A DNA stretch of 64,000 nt. Origin: Streptomyces canus (GTDB lineage: Bacteria; Actinomycetota; Actinomycetes; Streptomycetales; Streptomycetaceae). The translations under genes were made by a program, and so were the position numbers. The DNA lies in contig NZ_JAUSYQ010000002.1 of NCBI RefSeq assembly GCF_030816965.1, positions 8,856,001 through 8,920,000 on the forward strand, written 5' to 3'. Within the stretch, counting starts at the first letter, position 1. The number at the start of each line of letters is the position of its first letter. Below the pieces are notes generated by a model. That model saw nothing but the letters and a program-made list of their open reading frames with translations. It ran no database searches and was not told the DNA's origin. Positions 1 to 11,000 of the stretch are shown piece after piece.

Positions 1-20
1 GCGCCCCCAGCCGGCCGGTT

Positions 21-55
21 CGGGCGGGCGGTCCGGCGACCGGGCCGCCCGCCCG
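21..55. terminator. GC-rich hairpin, probable terminator
   Basis: Bases 21-36 pair with 40-55 around a 3-base loop (one G-T pair). Nothing coding is seen in 1-359. The hairpin probably ends a gene lying to the left of the window; it could also insulate hsdM from read-through. Confidence 0.55.
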
Positions 56-359
56 ACTACGGCAGGAGGATCGGCATACAGGGCACGGCGCCAGAGGCAC
101 CGCCGGCGGCTCGGCCCTCCCTCGGCTTGCTACCCCTGGTTGCCATGCCGCTGTGAAGGCAGAGAAGCGCTGCCCGCTCGGTAATCGGGCGGACAACGGA
201 CGGCGTGAATAGGACTTCTAACTCAAAACGGGCGTCACTTCTGGAATGGCGCCGGTCCTGTCAGTGGCACCATCTACATTTTCGTGTGTGGACCAGTGCC
301 ATCACTGGTCAGCCTCTCAGCGGGTGCCCCCTGTATCCGCGCTAGGAAGGACAACTCAA

Positions 360-2339
360 GTGGTCGACCTGAAAAAGGACGTCTGGGCCATCGCGGACAC
401 CCTGCGCGGTGTCTATGCCCGCAACAAGGCGGGCGACATCATCCTGCCCATGACGATCCTGCGCCGCCTGGAGTGCGTCATGGCACCCCACCGCGCCCAG
501 GTTGCCGCGATCATCGCCCAGCAGCCGAACGAGACGCTGCGCGTGAAGATGATCAAGTCCTTCACTGGCGGTGTGAAGTTCTACAACACGACGAAGCACA
601 CCCTGGCCTCGGTGTACGACTCCGGCGACGACATGGCCGACAACCTGCTGGAGTATGTGCGCGGGTTCAGCAGCGACATCGACGTCTTCGCGAACTTCCA
701 CCTGCCCCAGCACATCGAACGGATGAGGAAGGGCGGCATCCTCGCCACGATCGTCCGCCAGTTCCGCGATCTCGACCTGTCGCCCAAGGCCGTGCCGAAC
801 TCCAAGATGGGTGAGCTGTTCGAGCACCTCATCTATATGGACTTTGAGTCGTCCAACGCTGAGTCCGGTGACCACTACACTCCGCGCGACGCGATCAACC
901 TGCTTGTCGACTTGCTGTTCGCCGAGGACGACAATGCGCTGTCCGGCGACGCCATCCGTAGCATTTACGACCCCACCGTCGGCACCGGTGGCATGCTCAG
1001 CGTGGCAGAGGAGCACCTGCACCGCATGAACCCGGACGCCGAGCTCCTCCTGTACGGGCAGGAACTGCGTTCCGAGTCCTACGCCATGTGCCGCTCCGAC
1101 ATGCTCGCCAAGGGCCAGAACCCCCAGAACATCGTGCTGGGCAATACCCTGACCAAGGACCTCTTCCCAGACGACAGGTTCAACTACATCCTCTCCAATC
1201 CGCCCTACGGCGTGGACTGGAAGAACATCGCCGAGGACGTGGAGAAGGAGCACAAGAGGGGCTTCAGTGGTCGCTTCGGGGCCGGCCTGCCCCCGACCTC
1301 CGACGGCGCCCTGCTGTTCGTCCAACACGCCATCGCCAAGATGAACCCCGCTGACAGCCAGGACGGCGGCGCCCGAGCCGGCATCGTCCTGAACGGCTCC
1401 CCGCTGTTCTCCGGCGGCGCCGGGAGCGGCGCCAGCAACATCCGAGGGTGGTTGCTGGAGAACGACTTGATCGAAGCCATCGTCGCGCTGCCGAACGACA
1501 TGTTCTACAACACCGGCATTCCCACGTACCTATGGATCTTCGACAACAACAAGCGCCCCGAGCGCAAGGGCAAGGTGCAGCTCATCGACGCCACCGCCCT
1601 GGGCGCCAAGATGGACAAGTCCCTGGGCTCCAAGCGCGTCAAGATCAACGACGCCGCCCGTGAGCGCGTGCTCCAGCAGTACGCGGACATGGAGTCCTCG
1701 GACACGTCCAAGATCTTCGACAACCTCGACTTCGCCTTCTGGCAGATCACCGTCGAGCGGCCTATGCGGCGGAACTTCGAGACCACACCTGAACGGGTCG
1801 CCCTCGTTGCTGAGCACAAGACCCTAGGCAACATCGACGGCCTCATCGACGCCCTGAACTCCTTCAACGGGGGCCAGTACCTCAACCGTGAGGACTTCCT
1901 CAACGACCTGGGCAAGCACCTCGGTTCCCGCAGCATCAGCTTGACCTCCGCGCAGCGCAAGGCCCTGTGGCAGACCCTCGGCGAGCGCGACGAGAACGCC
2001 GACATCTGCCGTTTCCAGTCCGGTAAGAACAAGGGGGAGCCGGAGCCCGACGTTCCACTCCGCGATACCGAGATCGTCCCCTTTGGCTGGAATGGGCACC
2101 CCAAGAAGCACGACGCCAAGGACGCCACCATCAAGGCGTACTTCAACGCGGAGGTCAAGCCGCACATCGAGGACGCCTGGATCGACAACACCAAGACCAA
2201 GGTGGGCTACGAGATCCCCTTCACCCTCCACTTCTACAAGTACGTGCCCCCGCGCACCCTCGCTGAGATCGACGCCGACCTCGACGAGTCCCTGCAGGAG
2301 ATCCTCGGCCTGCTGCACAAGGTGGAGGCAAGCAAGTGA
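360..2339 (+). CDS. hsdM: Type I restriction-modification DNA methyltransferase (M subunit)
   Basis: Adenine-N6 methyltransferase subunit of a type I restriction-modification complex; with HsdS it methylates the host target, and with HsdR it forms the restriction enzyme. The 659-residue protein shows the N-terminal HsdM helical domain, the SAM-binding signature DPTVGTGGM and the catalytic NPPY motif (ILSNPPYGV), followed by the usual N6-MTase C-terminal region. I chose the GTG at 360 because AGGAAGG sits about nine bases upstream and the family homology begins there (VDLKKDVWAIADTLRG). An ATG at 246 would add 38 atypical residues. The stop overlaps the hsdS start by four bases (GTGA), so the two are translationally coupled. 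All key motifs are intact. Confidence 0.93.
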   Translation: MVDLKKDVWAIADTLRGVYARNKAGDIILPMTILRRLECVMAPHRAQVAAIIAQQPNETLRVKMIKSFTGGVKFYNTTKHTLASVYDSGDDMADNLLEYVRGFSSDIDVFANFHLPQHIERMRKGGILATIVRQFRDLDLSPKAVPNSKMGELFEHLIYMDFESSNAESGDHYTPRDAINLLVDLLFAEDDNALSGDAIRSIYDPTVGTGGMLSVAEEHLHRMNPDAELLLYGQELRSESYAMCRSDMLAKGQNPQNIVLGNTLTKDLFPDDRFNYILSNPPYGVDWKNIAEDVEKEHKRGFSGRFGAGLPPTSDGALLFVQHAIAKMNPADSQDGGARAGIVLNGSPLFSGGAGSGASNIRGWLLENDLIEAIVALPNDMFYNTGIPTYLWIFDNNKRPERKGKVQLIDATALGAKMDKSLGSKRVKINDAARERVLQQYADMESSDTSKIFDNLDFAFWQITVERPMRRNFETTPERVALVAEHKTLGNIDGLIDALNSFNGGQYLNREDFLNDLGKHLGSRSISLTSAQRKALWQTLGERDENADICRFQSGKNKGEPEPDVPLRDTEIVPFGWNGHPKKHDAKDATIKAYFNAEVKPHIEDAWIDNTKTKVGYEIPFTLHFYKYVPPRTLAEIDADLDESLQEILGLLHKVEASK

Positions 2340-3607
2340 GCACACCTCTTCCCTGGGGAGACACCCAGCCGCCGTGGACGATCGGTAAGGTCAAGCACCT
2401 GGGGAGCGTCACTCTCGGCAAGATGCTCCAGGCAAAAGACACAGGCCAAGACGTCCTTGCTCCATACATGAGGGCGGCCAACGTCCAGCCCGACGGCGTC
2501 CTTGCTCTGGACGACGTGAAGGAAATGTGGTTCTCACCCTCTGAGCTGGACGACCTCACCCTTCGGCAGGGTGACGTGGTCGTGGTCGAGGGCGGGCAGG
2601 GGGGCTTCGGACGTGCCGCGTACGTCGGTGAAGACCTCGACGGCTGGGGGTTCCAGAACTCGATCAACCGTGTCCGGTCGAAAACTGGTAATGATGGACG
2701 ATTCCTTGCGTACTACCTGATCGCCCTGCGCGCCACCGGGTTCATCCGGAGGTACTGCAACGTCGTCTCCATGCCGCACCTGACGGCCGAGAAGCTGGCC
2801 GCTATTCCCCTCCCGCTTCCCTCCGGTCCTGAGCAACGCGCCATCGCTGACCACCTGGATCGCGAGACTGCAGAAATCGACAGGCTCATTGCCGCGCTGG
2901 AGCGGTTCATTGGACAGCTGCAGGAACGACGTCAAGCTGTCGTGGAGCATGAGCTCGTGGAGGTCGTGCCGGCGGCGCCCGGTACACGGCTGAAACACCT
3001 GGTGCGGTCCGTTCGACAGGGGTGGAGCCCGCAGTGCTTTCCTTGGCCTGCTGATGGAGTCCAGACCTGGGCAGTCCTGAAAGCCGGGGCAGCCAACCGC
3101 GGGGTCTTCCGACCGGAAGAGAACAAAGAGCTCCCCGAAGACCTGGAGCCGCGTCCGTCGACCGTGGTGCGGCGCGGCGATCTCTTGGTCGCCCGAGCCA
3201 ACACCCGTGACCTTGTCGGTAGCGCGGCAGTGGTGTCCGGGGATTACCCACGGCTCATGCTGAGCGACAAGCTCTACGCTCTAGCCCTCGACGAGTCCAA
3301 GGCGTTGCCCCGCTATGTCGCCCACCTGCTGGCCAGCCGCCGAATCAGGGACTTGATCGAGATGGCCGCGTCTGGCGCGAGCTCTTCGATGCTGAACATC
3401 AGCAGGGACGACATCGTGAACCTTCCGATGAATGTTCCTGAGCCCGCTGAACAGCGTCGCATCCTCAAGCACCTGGACGAGGAAACAGCGGAGATCGACC
3501 TTCTGATCGCGAAGACGCAGCGGCACATCGAGCTCGTCAGGAAGCGCCGTAGCGCGCTCATCACTGCGGCCGTGACCGGCCAGATCGACATCCCCAAGGA
3601 GGCCTGA
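2336..3607 (+). CDS. hsdS: Type I restriction-modification specificity subunit
   Basis: DNA-recognition subunit that sets the target of the HsdRMS complex. The 423-residue protein has the classical duplicated plan: a first target-recognition domain (about 10-160), a conserved helical spacer (EQRAIADHLDRETAEIDRLI, about 165-205), a second target-recognition domain (about 215-360) and a second spacer (EQRRILKHLDEETAEIDLLI). The two spacers are clearly homologous, as expected for a bipartite recognition sequence. It starts at a GTG inside the hsdM stop and ends three bases before hsdR. The target sequence cannot be read from the protein. Both half-domains look complete. Confidence 0.92.
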   Translation: MSTPLPWGDTQPPWTIGKVKHLGSVTLGKMLQAKDTGQDVLAPYMRAANVQPDGVLALDDVKEMWFSPSELDDLTLRQGDVVVVEGGQGGFGRAAYVGEDLDGWGFQNSINRVRSKTGNDGRFLAYYLIALRATGFIRRYCNVVSMPHLTAEKLAAIPLPLPSGPEQRAIADHLDRETAEIDRLIAALERFIGQLQERRQAVVEHELVEVVPAAPGTRLKHLVRSVRQGWSPQCFPWPADGVQTWAVLKAGAANRGVFRPEENKELPEDLEPRPSTVVRRGDLLVARANTRDLVGSAAVVSGDYPRLMLSDKLYALALDESKALPRYVAHLLASRRIRDLIEMAASGASSSMLNISRDDIVNLPMNVPEPAEQRRILKHLDEETAEIDLLIAKTQRHIELVRKRRSALITAAVTGQIDIPKEA

Positions 3608-3610
3608 GCC

Positions 3611-6600
3611 ATGGTGGACCTGACCTACGAGTCGGAGTTTGAGCAGCACATCTGCGAATACCTGGCCGCCCATGGGTGGGAGTACTCCCCGAACGGGGAG
3701 GGGTACGACGCTGAACGTGCCCTGTTCCCAGAGGACGTTTTCGATTGGTTCAAGGACCTGGACCCGCAGGCGTGGAAGCGCAGCATCGGTTCCGGCCCGC
3801 GGGCAGACTCAGCGAAGGAGGCTCTGCTGGACCTGATCGTGCAGCTACGCTCCACCCCGCTGGACAACAGGGGCGGTGGCCCTGGCGGGACCCTGCAGTT
3901 GCTGCGCTCGGACGTCCCCGTGGGGCTGCGCGACGAGCTGAAGATGGTCCAGTGGCGCCCGGCGGACCCGACGAACGCCACGCGCATGGCCGCTTACGAC
4001 AAGGTGCGTCTGCGGATCATGCGGCAGGTGCACTACTCGCGGCAGAAGCCTCACGACAGTATCGACTTGGTCGCGTTCATCAATGGCGTCCCGGTGGCCA
4101 CCTTCGAGCTGAAGACCAACTTCAAGCAGTCCATTGACGCCGCCGTCAAGCAGTACGCCCAAGACCGCAACCCGAAGGGAGAGCCGCTGCTGGCGTTCGG
4201 TACCGGGGCGCTGGTGCACTTCGTGGTCACCGAGTCCGAGGTCCGCATGACCACCCAACTGGTCGGTGAGGACACCTACTTCCTGCCGTTCAACAAGGGC
4301 AACAACGGCGGCGCGGGCAACCCGGTCAACGAGCACGGGCCGGCCACCGCGTACCTGTGGGAGCAGGTCATGGCCCGCGACACGTGGCTGGACATCTTCG
4401 GGTCCACGCTGTTCGTGGACGTCAAGACCAGCACGAACGCGATCACGCGTGAGCGCAAGACCTCCACCAACGTCATATTCCCGCGCTTCCACCAGTGGCA
4501 GGCCGTCTCGCGGATGGTCGAACAGATCAAAGCGGAGAGCGTGGGGGGACGGTTCCTGATCCAGCACTCGGCAGGGTCGGGCAAGACGAACACGATCGGA
4601 TGGACTGCACACCGCCTGTCGAACCTGCACGACCACACCGGTCGCAAGGTCTTCGACACGGTCGTGGTGATCACTGACCGCACGGTGCTGGACGATCAGA
4701 TGCAGCGCGCGGTTCTTCAGATCGAGGGCAAGCCAGACTATGTCTACAACGTCGACAAGCGGGCCCGCACTGACCAGGGCTCCAAGTCACGTGCGCTACT
4801 CAAGGCCCTGCAGGACCGTCGCCGCATCGTGGTGGTGACCATTCAGACCTTCCCGGCCGTGCTCAAGCTCCTGTCGCAGGACGACTCGCTGGCCGGGCAC
4901 CGGTTCGCGGTCATCGCGGACGAGGCGCACTCCTCGCAGGCCGGCGCCACGGCGAAGAAAGTGCGTCAGGTACTGCGCGCCGGCGGTCAGGAAGTCGACG
5001 AGGGCGCGGAGGTCGACGCCGAGGACACGATCAACGCGTTTGCCGACGCCCCGACCCCGAACGTGTCGTTCTTCGCATTCACCGCCACCCCGAAGCCCAA
5101 GACGATCGAACTGTTCGGGCGCCGCGAGACGCCCGACGCGAAGCCGTCCGCGTTCGACGTGTACTCGATGAAGCAGGCCATCCAGGAGGGGTTCATCCTG
5201 GACGTCCTGCCGCGCTACCAGAACTACGGGACCATTTACCAGATCGCTGAGGCGATCAAGAAGAATGGTGTCAACGTCTCCGCTGACGACGAAGACAACC
5301 TGGTCGAGAAGGCCGCGGCAGCAAAGGCCCTTAAGAGGTTCGTACGCCTGCACCCGACGAACATCGCCCAGAAGGTTGAGATCATCGTCGAGCACTTCCG
5401 TGCCAACGTGGCCAGCCTGCTCGGCGGCCACGCCAAGGCGATGATCGTGACCTCGGAACGCAAGCACGCGCTGCGGTACAAGCTGGCGATCGACAAGTAC
5501 ATCAAGTCCAAGGGTTACGACCTGGGCACCCTGGTCGCGTTCTCTGGCACCCTGGACGACCCGGAGTCCGGCATCCACGACGAGGTCTCCGAAGCCAAGA
5601 TGAACCCGGGAGCTGGCCCGGACCTGGCCGAGGCGTTCGCCGAGCCGAACTACCGCGTCATGATAGCCGCGGACAAGTTCCAGACTGGGTTCGATCAGCC
5701 GTTACTGTGCGCGATGTACGTCGACAAGCGCCTGGACAACATCCAGGCGGTGCAGACCCTCTCGCGTCTGAACCGCACCTTCCGATCAGGCAACCTGGTC
5801 AAGGACCGGGTGTTCATCCTGGACTTCGTCAACGAGCCCAAGGACATCCGGGCGGAGTTCGCGAAGTATTACGAAGAAGCCGAGATCGAGACCGAGACCA
5901 ACCCGAACCAGCTGCACGTGCTGGCGGTGGGGCTGCGAACCTTCGGGATCTTCGACACGCAGGACGTGGCCCAGTTCGTCCAGGGCGCCCAGGACGGTGA
6001 CCGCAATGCCATCACCGCAGCGATGAGTCGGGCGCAGGACCGGTTCGCCCAGGCATGGGACCAGGCCGAGCACGACGAGGACACTCAGGCCGTGGAGCGG
6101 CTGGAGCAGTTCCGGAAGAACGTCTCCTCGTTCGTGCGGCTATACGACTTCCTGTCTCAGGTGTACGACTACTCCGGCTCCCCGCTGGAGGACCTGTGCG
6201 CGTTCTGTCGTGAACTCGCTCAGTGGATCAAGGCCGAGCGGACGCACGACGAAATCGACATCTCAAGCGCACGGCTGGTCGCCATCGAGCAGAAGGACAA
6301 GGGCGTCACGAACGCCTCGGTTACGGAGAAGGGCGACAAGCTGACCGGGCCGAGCGCGCTGGGCACGGCCAAGGTGAAGGACCCTGAGATGGTCCCGCTT
6401 CTGGAGGTCATCGACACCCTCAACACCTTGTTCGACGACCTGTCGGAGTCCGCCGTCGCCGGACTGATGGCGCTTGTTATCCAGGCGGCGAAGTCGGATG
6501 AGGTGCTGAGGTCGCGGGCGCTGGAGAACAGCCTGGAGAACTTCCTGAAGTCCGAGAAGGTCCGTGACCGGATCCTCGACACCCTGCTTGCCGCCCCCGG

Positions 6601-6712
6601 GGAGTTGGGGAAGGTAGTGGCTGAGGTCGTCGGCGATGGCAAGGGCCTGGACAGCATCATCGCGGGCGCCTTCCACGGCGTGCGTCTGGACGCAGGGCAG
6701 GAGGACAGCTGA
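3611..6712 (+). CDS. hsdR: Type I restriction endonuclease (R subunit)
   Basis: ATP-dependent DNA translocase and nuclease of the type I complex, 1033 residues, a normal length. An N-terminal PD-(D/E)XK-like nuclease site is visible (DSIDLVAFINGVPVATFELK), followed by the superfamily 2 helicase motifs: Walker A QHSAGSGKTN, Walker B DEAH (VIADEAHSSQ) and FFAFTATPK. The C-terminal helical part matches HsdR. ATG 3611 follows AAGGAGG at good spacing, three bases after hsdS. The three genes form one operon, closed by a perfect hairpin six bases downstream. No frameshift or lost motif is seen, so the system is probably active. Confidence 0.93.
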   Translation: MVDLTYESEFEQHICEYLAAHGWEYSPNGEGYDAERALFPEDVFDWFKDLDPQAWKRSIGSGPRADSAKEALLDLIVQLRSTPLDNRGGGPGGTLQLLRSDVPVGLRDELKMVQWRPADPTNATRMAAYDKVRLRIMRQVHYSRQKPHDSIDLVAFINGVPVATFELKTNFKQSIDAAVKQYAQDRNPKGEPLLAFGTGALVHFVVTESEVRMTTQLVGEDTYFLPFNKGNNGGAGNPVNEHGPATAYLWEQVMARDTWLDIFGSTLFVDVKTSTNAITRERKTSTNVIFPRFHQWQAVSRMVEQIKAESVGGRFLIQHSAGSGKTNTIGWTAHRLSNLHDHTGRKVFDTVVVITDRTVLDDQMQRAVLQIEGKPDYVYNVDKRARTDQGSKSRALLKALQDRRRIVVVTIQTFPAVLKLLSQDDSLAGHRFAVIADEAHSSQAGATAKKVRQVLRAGGQEVDEGAEVDAEDTINAFADAPTPNVSFFAFTATPKPKTIELFGRRETPDAKPSAFDVYSMKQAIQEGFILDVLPRYQNYGTIYQIAEAIKKNGVNVSADDEDNLVEKAAAAKALKRFVRLHPTNIAQKVEIIVEHFRANVASLLGGHAKAMIVTSERKHALRYKLAIDKYIKSKGYDLGTLVAFSGTLDDPESGIHDEVSEAKMNPGAGPDLAEAFAEPNYRVMIAADKFQTGFDQPLLCAMYVDKRLDNIQAVQTLSRLNRTFRSGNLVKDRVFILDFVNEPKDIRAEFAKYYEEAEIETETNPNQLHVLAVGLRTFGIFDTQDVAQFVQGAQDGDRNAITAAMSRAQDRFAQAWDQAEHDEDTQAVERLEQFRKNVSSFVRLYDFLSQVYDYSGSPLEDLCAFCRELAQWIKAERTHDEIDISSARLVAIEQKDKGVTNASVTEKGDKLTGPSALGTAKVKDPEMVPLLEVIDTLNTLFDDLSESAVAGLMALVIQAAKSDEVLRSRALENSLENFLKSEKVRDRILDTLLAAPGELGKVVAEVVGDGKGLDSIIAGAFHGVRLDAGQEDS

Positions 6713-6717
6713 TGGAA

Positions 6718-6744
6718 CGGTCGAGGTGCTCTGCACCTCGACCG
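6718..6744 (+). terminator. Terminator of the hsd operon
   Basis: A perfect 12-bp stem (6718-6729 with 6733-6744) closes a 3-base TCT loop, six bases after the hsdR stop. There is no T-run, as is usual for Streptomyces terminators. Confidence 0.75.
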
Positions 6745-7139
6745 ACGATCTGGACTGCCAGCCGCGAACGGCCGCCCGTCGCTCCGTCCTCCGCCCGGCT
6801 GAATGCGGGCACGTTCGTGTCGTCCATACGACTGGCGCGTTGATACTCCGACCCGCTGGGGCTCTGGTCGGACGAGACCGAATGGGAGAGTTCCTCCCCC
6901 ACGAGGCCCGGGGGCTGGTCAAACCCCGCAGACCATACGGCTATTGACCGAGGCGTGTAACCGCCTGGCCCACCGGCCCTGCGAGTCAGGGGACGGGGCG
7001 GTACTCGCCAATACGGACGAGCTGTTATGTCCTGTCGAATGGCAGTCAACACGACCTGCCGTCACGCCTGTGAGCGGGGCGGGTGCGCACGTCGTAGCTT
7101 GAGGGGTTCCCGAAGGTGCCTTGAGAGCCGTGCTCCTGC
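6745..7139. other. Non-coding gap after hsdR
   Basis: About 395 bases with no reading frame of convincing composition on either strand. I see no clear promoter, repeat or RNA structure. It separates the rightward hsd operon from the leftward gene ending at 7140. Confidence 0.4.
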
Positions 7140-7640
7140 TCAAGCCGAAACCGACCCCCAGCGGTACTCCTCGACGGCCTCGTCGTAGGGGCCCAACAGC
7201 GGCTCCAGCTCCGTACGCACCAGATCGGCGTCGCCCGGCGGGAGAGTCAGCGACGCCCGCCGCATGCGGACGCTCCACGTAGCCGGATCTGGGAAGACCG
7301 ACAGCCGCGGTACCAGATCACGCAGAACCAGCCCCTCACGGAACCGGGCCAGTCCGGACACCTCCAGGTGACAGCCTTCCGTGAAGGAGCGCTCGCCAAA
7401 GGTCACCGGCTCACCCAGAGCCCGCACCGGACTTGCGACCGCAGCCCTGCCGATGACGCGTCCGAGGTCACGCGTCGGGTTCCGGAAGCAACTCCTGGTG
7501 GTGTAAAGGAAGATCTCGTCACCCTCTTCCAACACACGGGCCGCCCTTGACCGCCCCGCCGGGAACGCCATCCGCTGCTCGGTCAGCACCCAGCTCAGGG
7601 CGGCTCGGTCTCCGATAATCAGCAGGTGCGTCGACGGCAT
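7140..7640 (-). CDS. EVE/PUA-like small protein
   Basis: A 166-residue protein starting MPSTHLLIIGDRAALSWVL. The segment EEGDEIFLYTTRSCFRNP followed by GRVIGRAAVASPV resembles EVE-type PUA-fold proteins, which bind modified bases and often accompany restriction systems. This is a fold guess from pattern, not a firm family call. I preferred the ATG at 7640; an upstream ATG at 7730 would add 30 residues of poorer composition, and neither has a strong ribosome site. It lies tail-to-tail with hsdR and is followed by the small gene that follows the relaxase. If the EVE call is right, it would fit a defence role beside the type I system. Confidence 0.55.
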   Translation of the reverse strand: MPSTHLLIIGDRAALSWVLTEQRMAFPAGRSRAARVLEEGDEIFLYTTRSCFRNPTRDLGRVIGRAAVASPVRALGEPVTFGERSFTEGCHLEVSGLARFREGLVLRDLVPRLSVFPDPATWSVRMRRASLTLPPGDADLVRTELEPLLGPYDEAVEEYRWGSVSA

Positions 7641-7770
7641 GTGAATCACGATAGCCGGGGCGTCTGGCCACTCGGTGCACCGACCGCTGACCTGCCGTGT
7701 GACGGCAAGGACATAGGTCAGACCGGTCACGCGAACCGCGGTCCGAGCTCTTAAGTACCGGCCTCCATGG

Positions 7771-8070
7771 CTATTGCCTCGCGTCTGCGACCAATTCGCC
7801 GGCCATCAAGGCACGTATGGCTTCTTCGAGGATCGCTGTGTACCTCTTGAGTTCGTGATTCTCCTGAACGAGCGGGCTGTCGCGGTCTGGGTGTGCCGCG
7901 AAGGCCTCGTCCATCTCGCGGAGACGGGACTCAAGTTCCGACTGCTCTGGTGCTTGTCCAGAGGTCACGGCCATCCGGGCGGCTCGCCGGGCGGCGAACT
8001 GCGTGAGCAGTTCCCGCTGCTGCGCGGTGAGTCCTTCGTTGGTGTTGGCCTTCGCGTCCTTCTCGTCCAT
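7771..8070 (-). CDS. Small charged helical protein downstream of relaxase
   Basis: A 99-residue, highly charged, Ala/Glu/Arg-rich protein predicted to be largely helical (QQRELLTQFAARRAARM; later LKRYTAILEEAIRALMAG). No family is recognised. ATG 8070 has GAGGAG about eight bases upstream and lies 16 bases after the relaxase stop, so the two are probably co-transcribed. A role in relaxosome assembly or in binding the relaxase C-terminus is possible but purely contextual. Confidence 0.6.
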   Translation of the reverse strand: MDEKDAKANTNEGLTAQQRELLTQFAARRAARMAVTSGQAPEQSELESRLREMDEAFAAHPDRDSPLVQENHELKRYTAILEEAIRALMAGELVADARQ

Positions 8071-8086
8071 TGCTTCTTCTCCTCAC

Positions 8087-11000
8087 TCACATTCCCGGTC
8101 CCCTGCGTGGTCCCGAGTTGGGGCCGCGGCGCCGGTGGTGGTTCTGTTCGTCCTGTGCGGTGTCGGCCCGCCGCCGGCGGACGGCATCGTCCGACGGCAC
8201 GCCTGGTGCGACGGGGGTCAGGCCGCGCCGCGCTCGTTCGGCGTCTCGGTGGGCGCGGACTTCTTCCAGGCGCTGTTGGATGCGGGCCCGCTGGAAGAGC
8301 GTCATGGCCTCGTGCAACTCGGCCCACAGCTCCCGCTCTTCGGCCTCATCAGGAGTCTCTCCCAAAGGCTCGCCGGAGTCGATCTGGTTCAGCATCCGAT
8401 AGGCGGCGAGAGCTGCAACGAGTTGCTGCCACTGCTCCTGCTGAGTGCTGTCCTCCGAGTCCGGCGCAGGTATCTGCTCGACCCATTCCTCAACAGGTTC
8501 CTGCCCCTCCAGCGCCCGGCGCAGGGCGAGTTCGGCGAATGCTGCGGCGGCAGCCGATACCGCCTCCCGGTCTTCCGGCTCGGTCATATGGGCGTCGAGC
8601 AGCCGGTACTGGAAGTTCTCGGCCGTGCGGGCGGCGATCCGCATCCCGCCGGACGGCTCGTCGGGCCGATGCCGCGCGGCGGCGGACGCGCGGGCACGGC
8701 GGCCAACCTCGGCGATGCGCTGCTGGAAGATCGACCAGGCATGGGCGTCGCGGGGATCAGCCGGCTGCTCACCAATGCCGGGAACGTCGTCTGCCAGAGC
8801 ATGGCGGATGCGCCACACTTCGGCCACCGCTGCGGTGCGCAACCACTGTTCGCGCAGTTCGGTTCCCGCGGCGGGGACCGGGCCGAGGACCCGAGCCCAC
8901 GACGGCGGGGACTCGACCAGGGAAAGTCCCATCTGCTGCAGTCGCTCGGAGAGTACGAAGCGGCGCTCGACCAGGTGCTGACGCCAGCCCTCTGGGGTGT
9001 CCATGTCTCGTACGGCGGCCGACGGAGCAATCCAGTCAGGCAGGTGGCCGTTGTTGTCCGGGACAGGTGCCGGACCGTCCGGGAGCTCGTCGCGTAGCCG
9101 CTGTTCAGCTCGGATCTTGGCGGCGATGAGCTGGGCACGCCTGAGCCGTTCCCTGGCTGCGTCCTGGCGGTGCAGGTTGACAATGCGCTCGGCGCGCGTG
9201 ACCTCCACGGGCTGCGTTGCCGTGTGGCTGCCGCCGCGACCGGGTTCACGTTGCCAGTCCTCGCGCATCCGTTCGCGTACGGGCATCTTCCTGCGCAACC
9301 GCTGTTCGTGCCGCAGCAGTGCGTGTTCCGCGGCAGCGGCGCGTTCGGCGGCGTGGTCGCCTTCGTGTTCCGCGCGGCGGATCCTGGCGCGCACGTGGGC
9401 AATGGCCGCGGCGAGTTGGGCCCGGGTGAGGTGCCCGTGTGCCCGGTCGGGCCACGCGGGATGGGGAAGTCCGTCCACAACAACCGGCCGGGGCTGGCTG
9501 TCGACTGCGGCATCCGCACGCAGCAGTTCCTCCAGAGCGGTCCGGCGGTGCAGCTCGGCGAGTTCCAGAAGGCGCTGCAGCTGCTCCCTGCTGAGCGTCT
9601 TCAGCGGGCGACTGCTGCCCGGCTCGGCCTCCCTTCGGGCGGCACTTTCGGCCGCCTTTCGCCCCTCCTCAATGCGGTAGTCGATGCGCCAGGCCAGCAC
9701 CGCGGCAGCGTCTTCGGCGTCGGCGAAGTCCCTCTCGTCAAAGGCGATCCGGATGAGCCGGCCGAGGTCCCAGCCTTCGGCCTCGGCCGCGCGCAGCGAC
9801 CGCTCGGCGACATCCCAGGCGTCCGCGGCGATGAACATCTCAGCCTCAGGCCCGAGGACACGACGGATGAGGTTCTGCAGCCGTTGGCTGGTGGCCCGGG
9901 CGTAGACGTCGGTGTATTCGGCGACGAGCTGGCCGATGCTGTAAGCGCGTTCCTGTTCGACCTCGATCATCTCGTGGGCCGAGATGGAGGCCTGGCTGCT
10001 GTGGGCCACGCTGTCCAGCACGTCACGCATGCTCTGGGTCTCGTCGGTGACGACATAGACGTGGTTGGACTGGCGACCGCGGGTCGCCTCGACGTAGGCG
10101 GCTTCCCGCGAGGTGCGGGCGGTAATGACGCCATGGGCGGCATCCACAGTGATGCCCTGGGCGCGGTGGGTCGTGTACGCGTACCCGAGCTCGGCGTGCC
10201 TGCGCAAGTAGCCGCTTGACAGGACGATCCGCCCGCCGTGCCCGGTGTGGCGGACGCGGACGTTGCCGCGCCGGTCGATCCGCTCGATCAACCACTGGTC
10301 GCCGTTCTTCACGAAGTCGCGGCCCCCGAGCAAGGAGAGCTTGCGCTGGTTCTTCCGGGTCACGATGACGTCTCCGACCGCGGCCTGGAGCTCGTCGCGC
10401 AACCTGGCCGTCCAGCTCAGATCGAGCCGTCCGGAGGCGAGTTGGAAGGCCTGGGCCCGGAGGTTCAGTTCGCGGACCATCTCGCCGTCGTCGGCCATCA
10501 TCAGTGCGTTCACACCGGCCTCGATGTCGCGTTGCCACGCCGCGAAGACGGCGTTGAGCATCTCCTCGCGGCTGCCGCCCACAACCCGCCCCTGCTCCAG
10601 ATACCAGCTCCAGGCATCGGCCGGGTCACCATCGCGCAGGACAAGGGTTGCCTCCCCTTCGCCCTCGGTCTGGAAGCGGTGAAGCTCTTCCAGTTCCACC
10701 ACACCTACGTCGCGGGCGAGTTGGCGCAGCAGGCCCCCCGACTCAACAGAACCGAGCTGCGCGGGATCTCCGATGAGCCGGACCAACGCGCCGGCGAACT
10801 CAGCCTCGGCCACGACGCGTGCGAGGTTTTTCGAACCCGCCATGCCCGCCTCGTCCACCACGATGACGTCGCCCGGGCGGAGCGCGTACTCCTCTGCGGA
10901 AGCCTTCTTGCGCTTGCCTCTGCGCCGCCTGAGTACGCGATGGACGATGCTTCCTTCGGTCAGCCGCTCGCGCTGGGCGAGCCAGCCATGAAGCGTGTAC

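Noticed and set aside
342..1328. Long open frame opposite hsdM
   Set aside because: Composition (Val/Gly/Leu/Asp runs) is the antisense shadow of a high-GC gene; no start signal or family.
4796..5578. Long open frame opposite hsdR
   Set aside because: Antisense shadow of conserved helicase motifs.
7774..9129. Rightward 451-residue frame across the relaxase 3' end
   Set aside because: Arg/Pro-rich out-of-frame composition and opposite to the well-supported relaxase.
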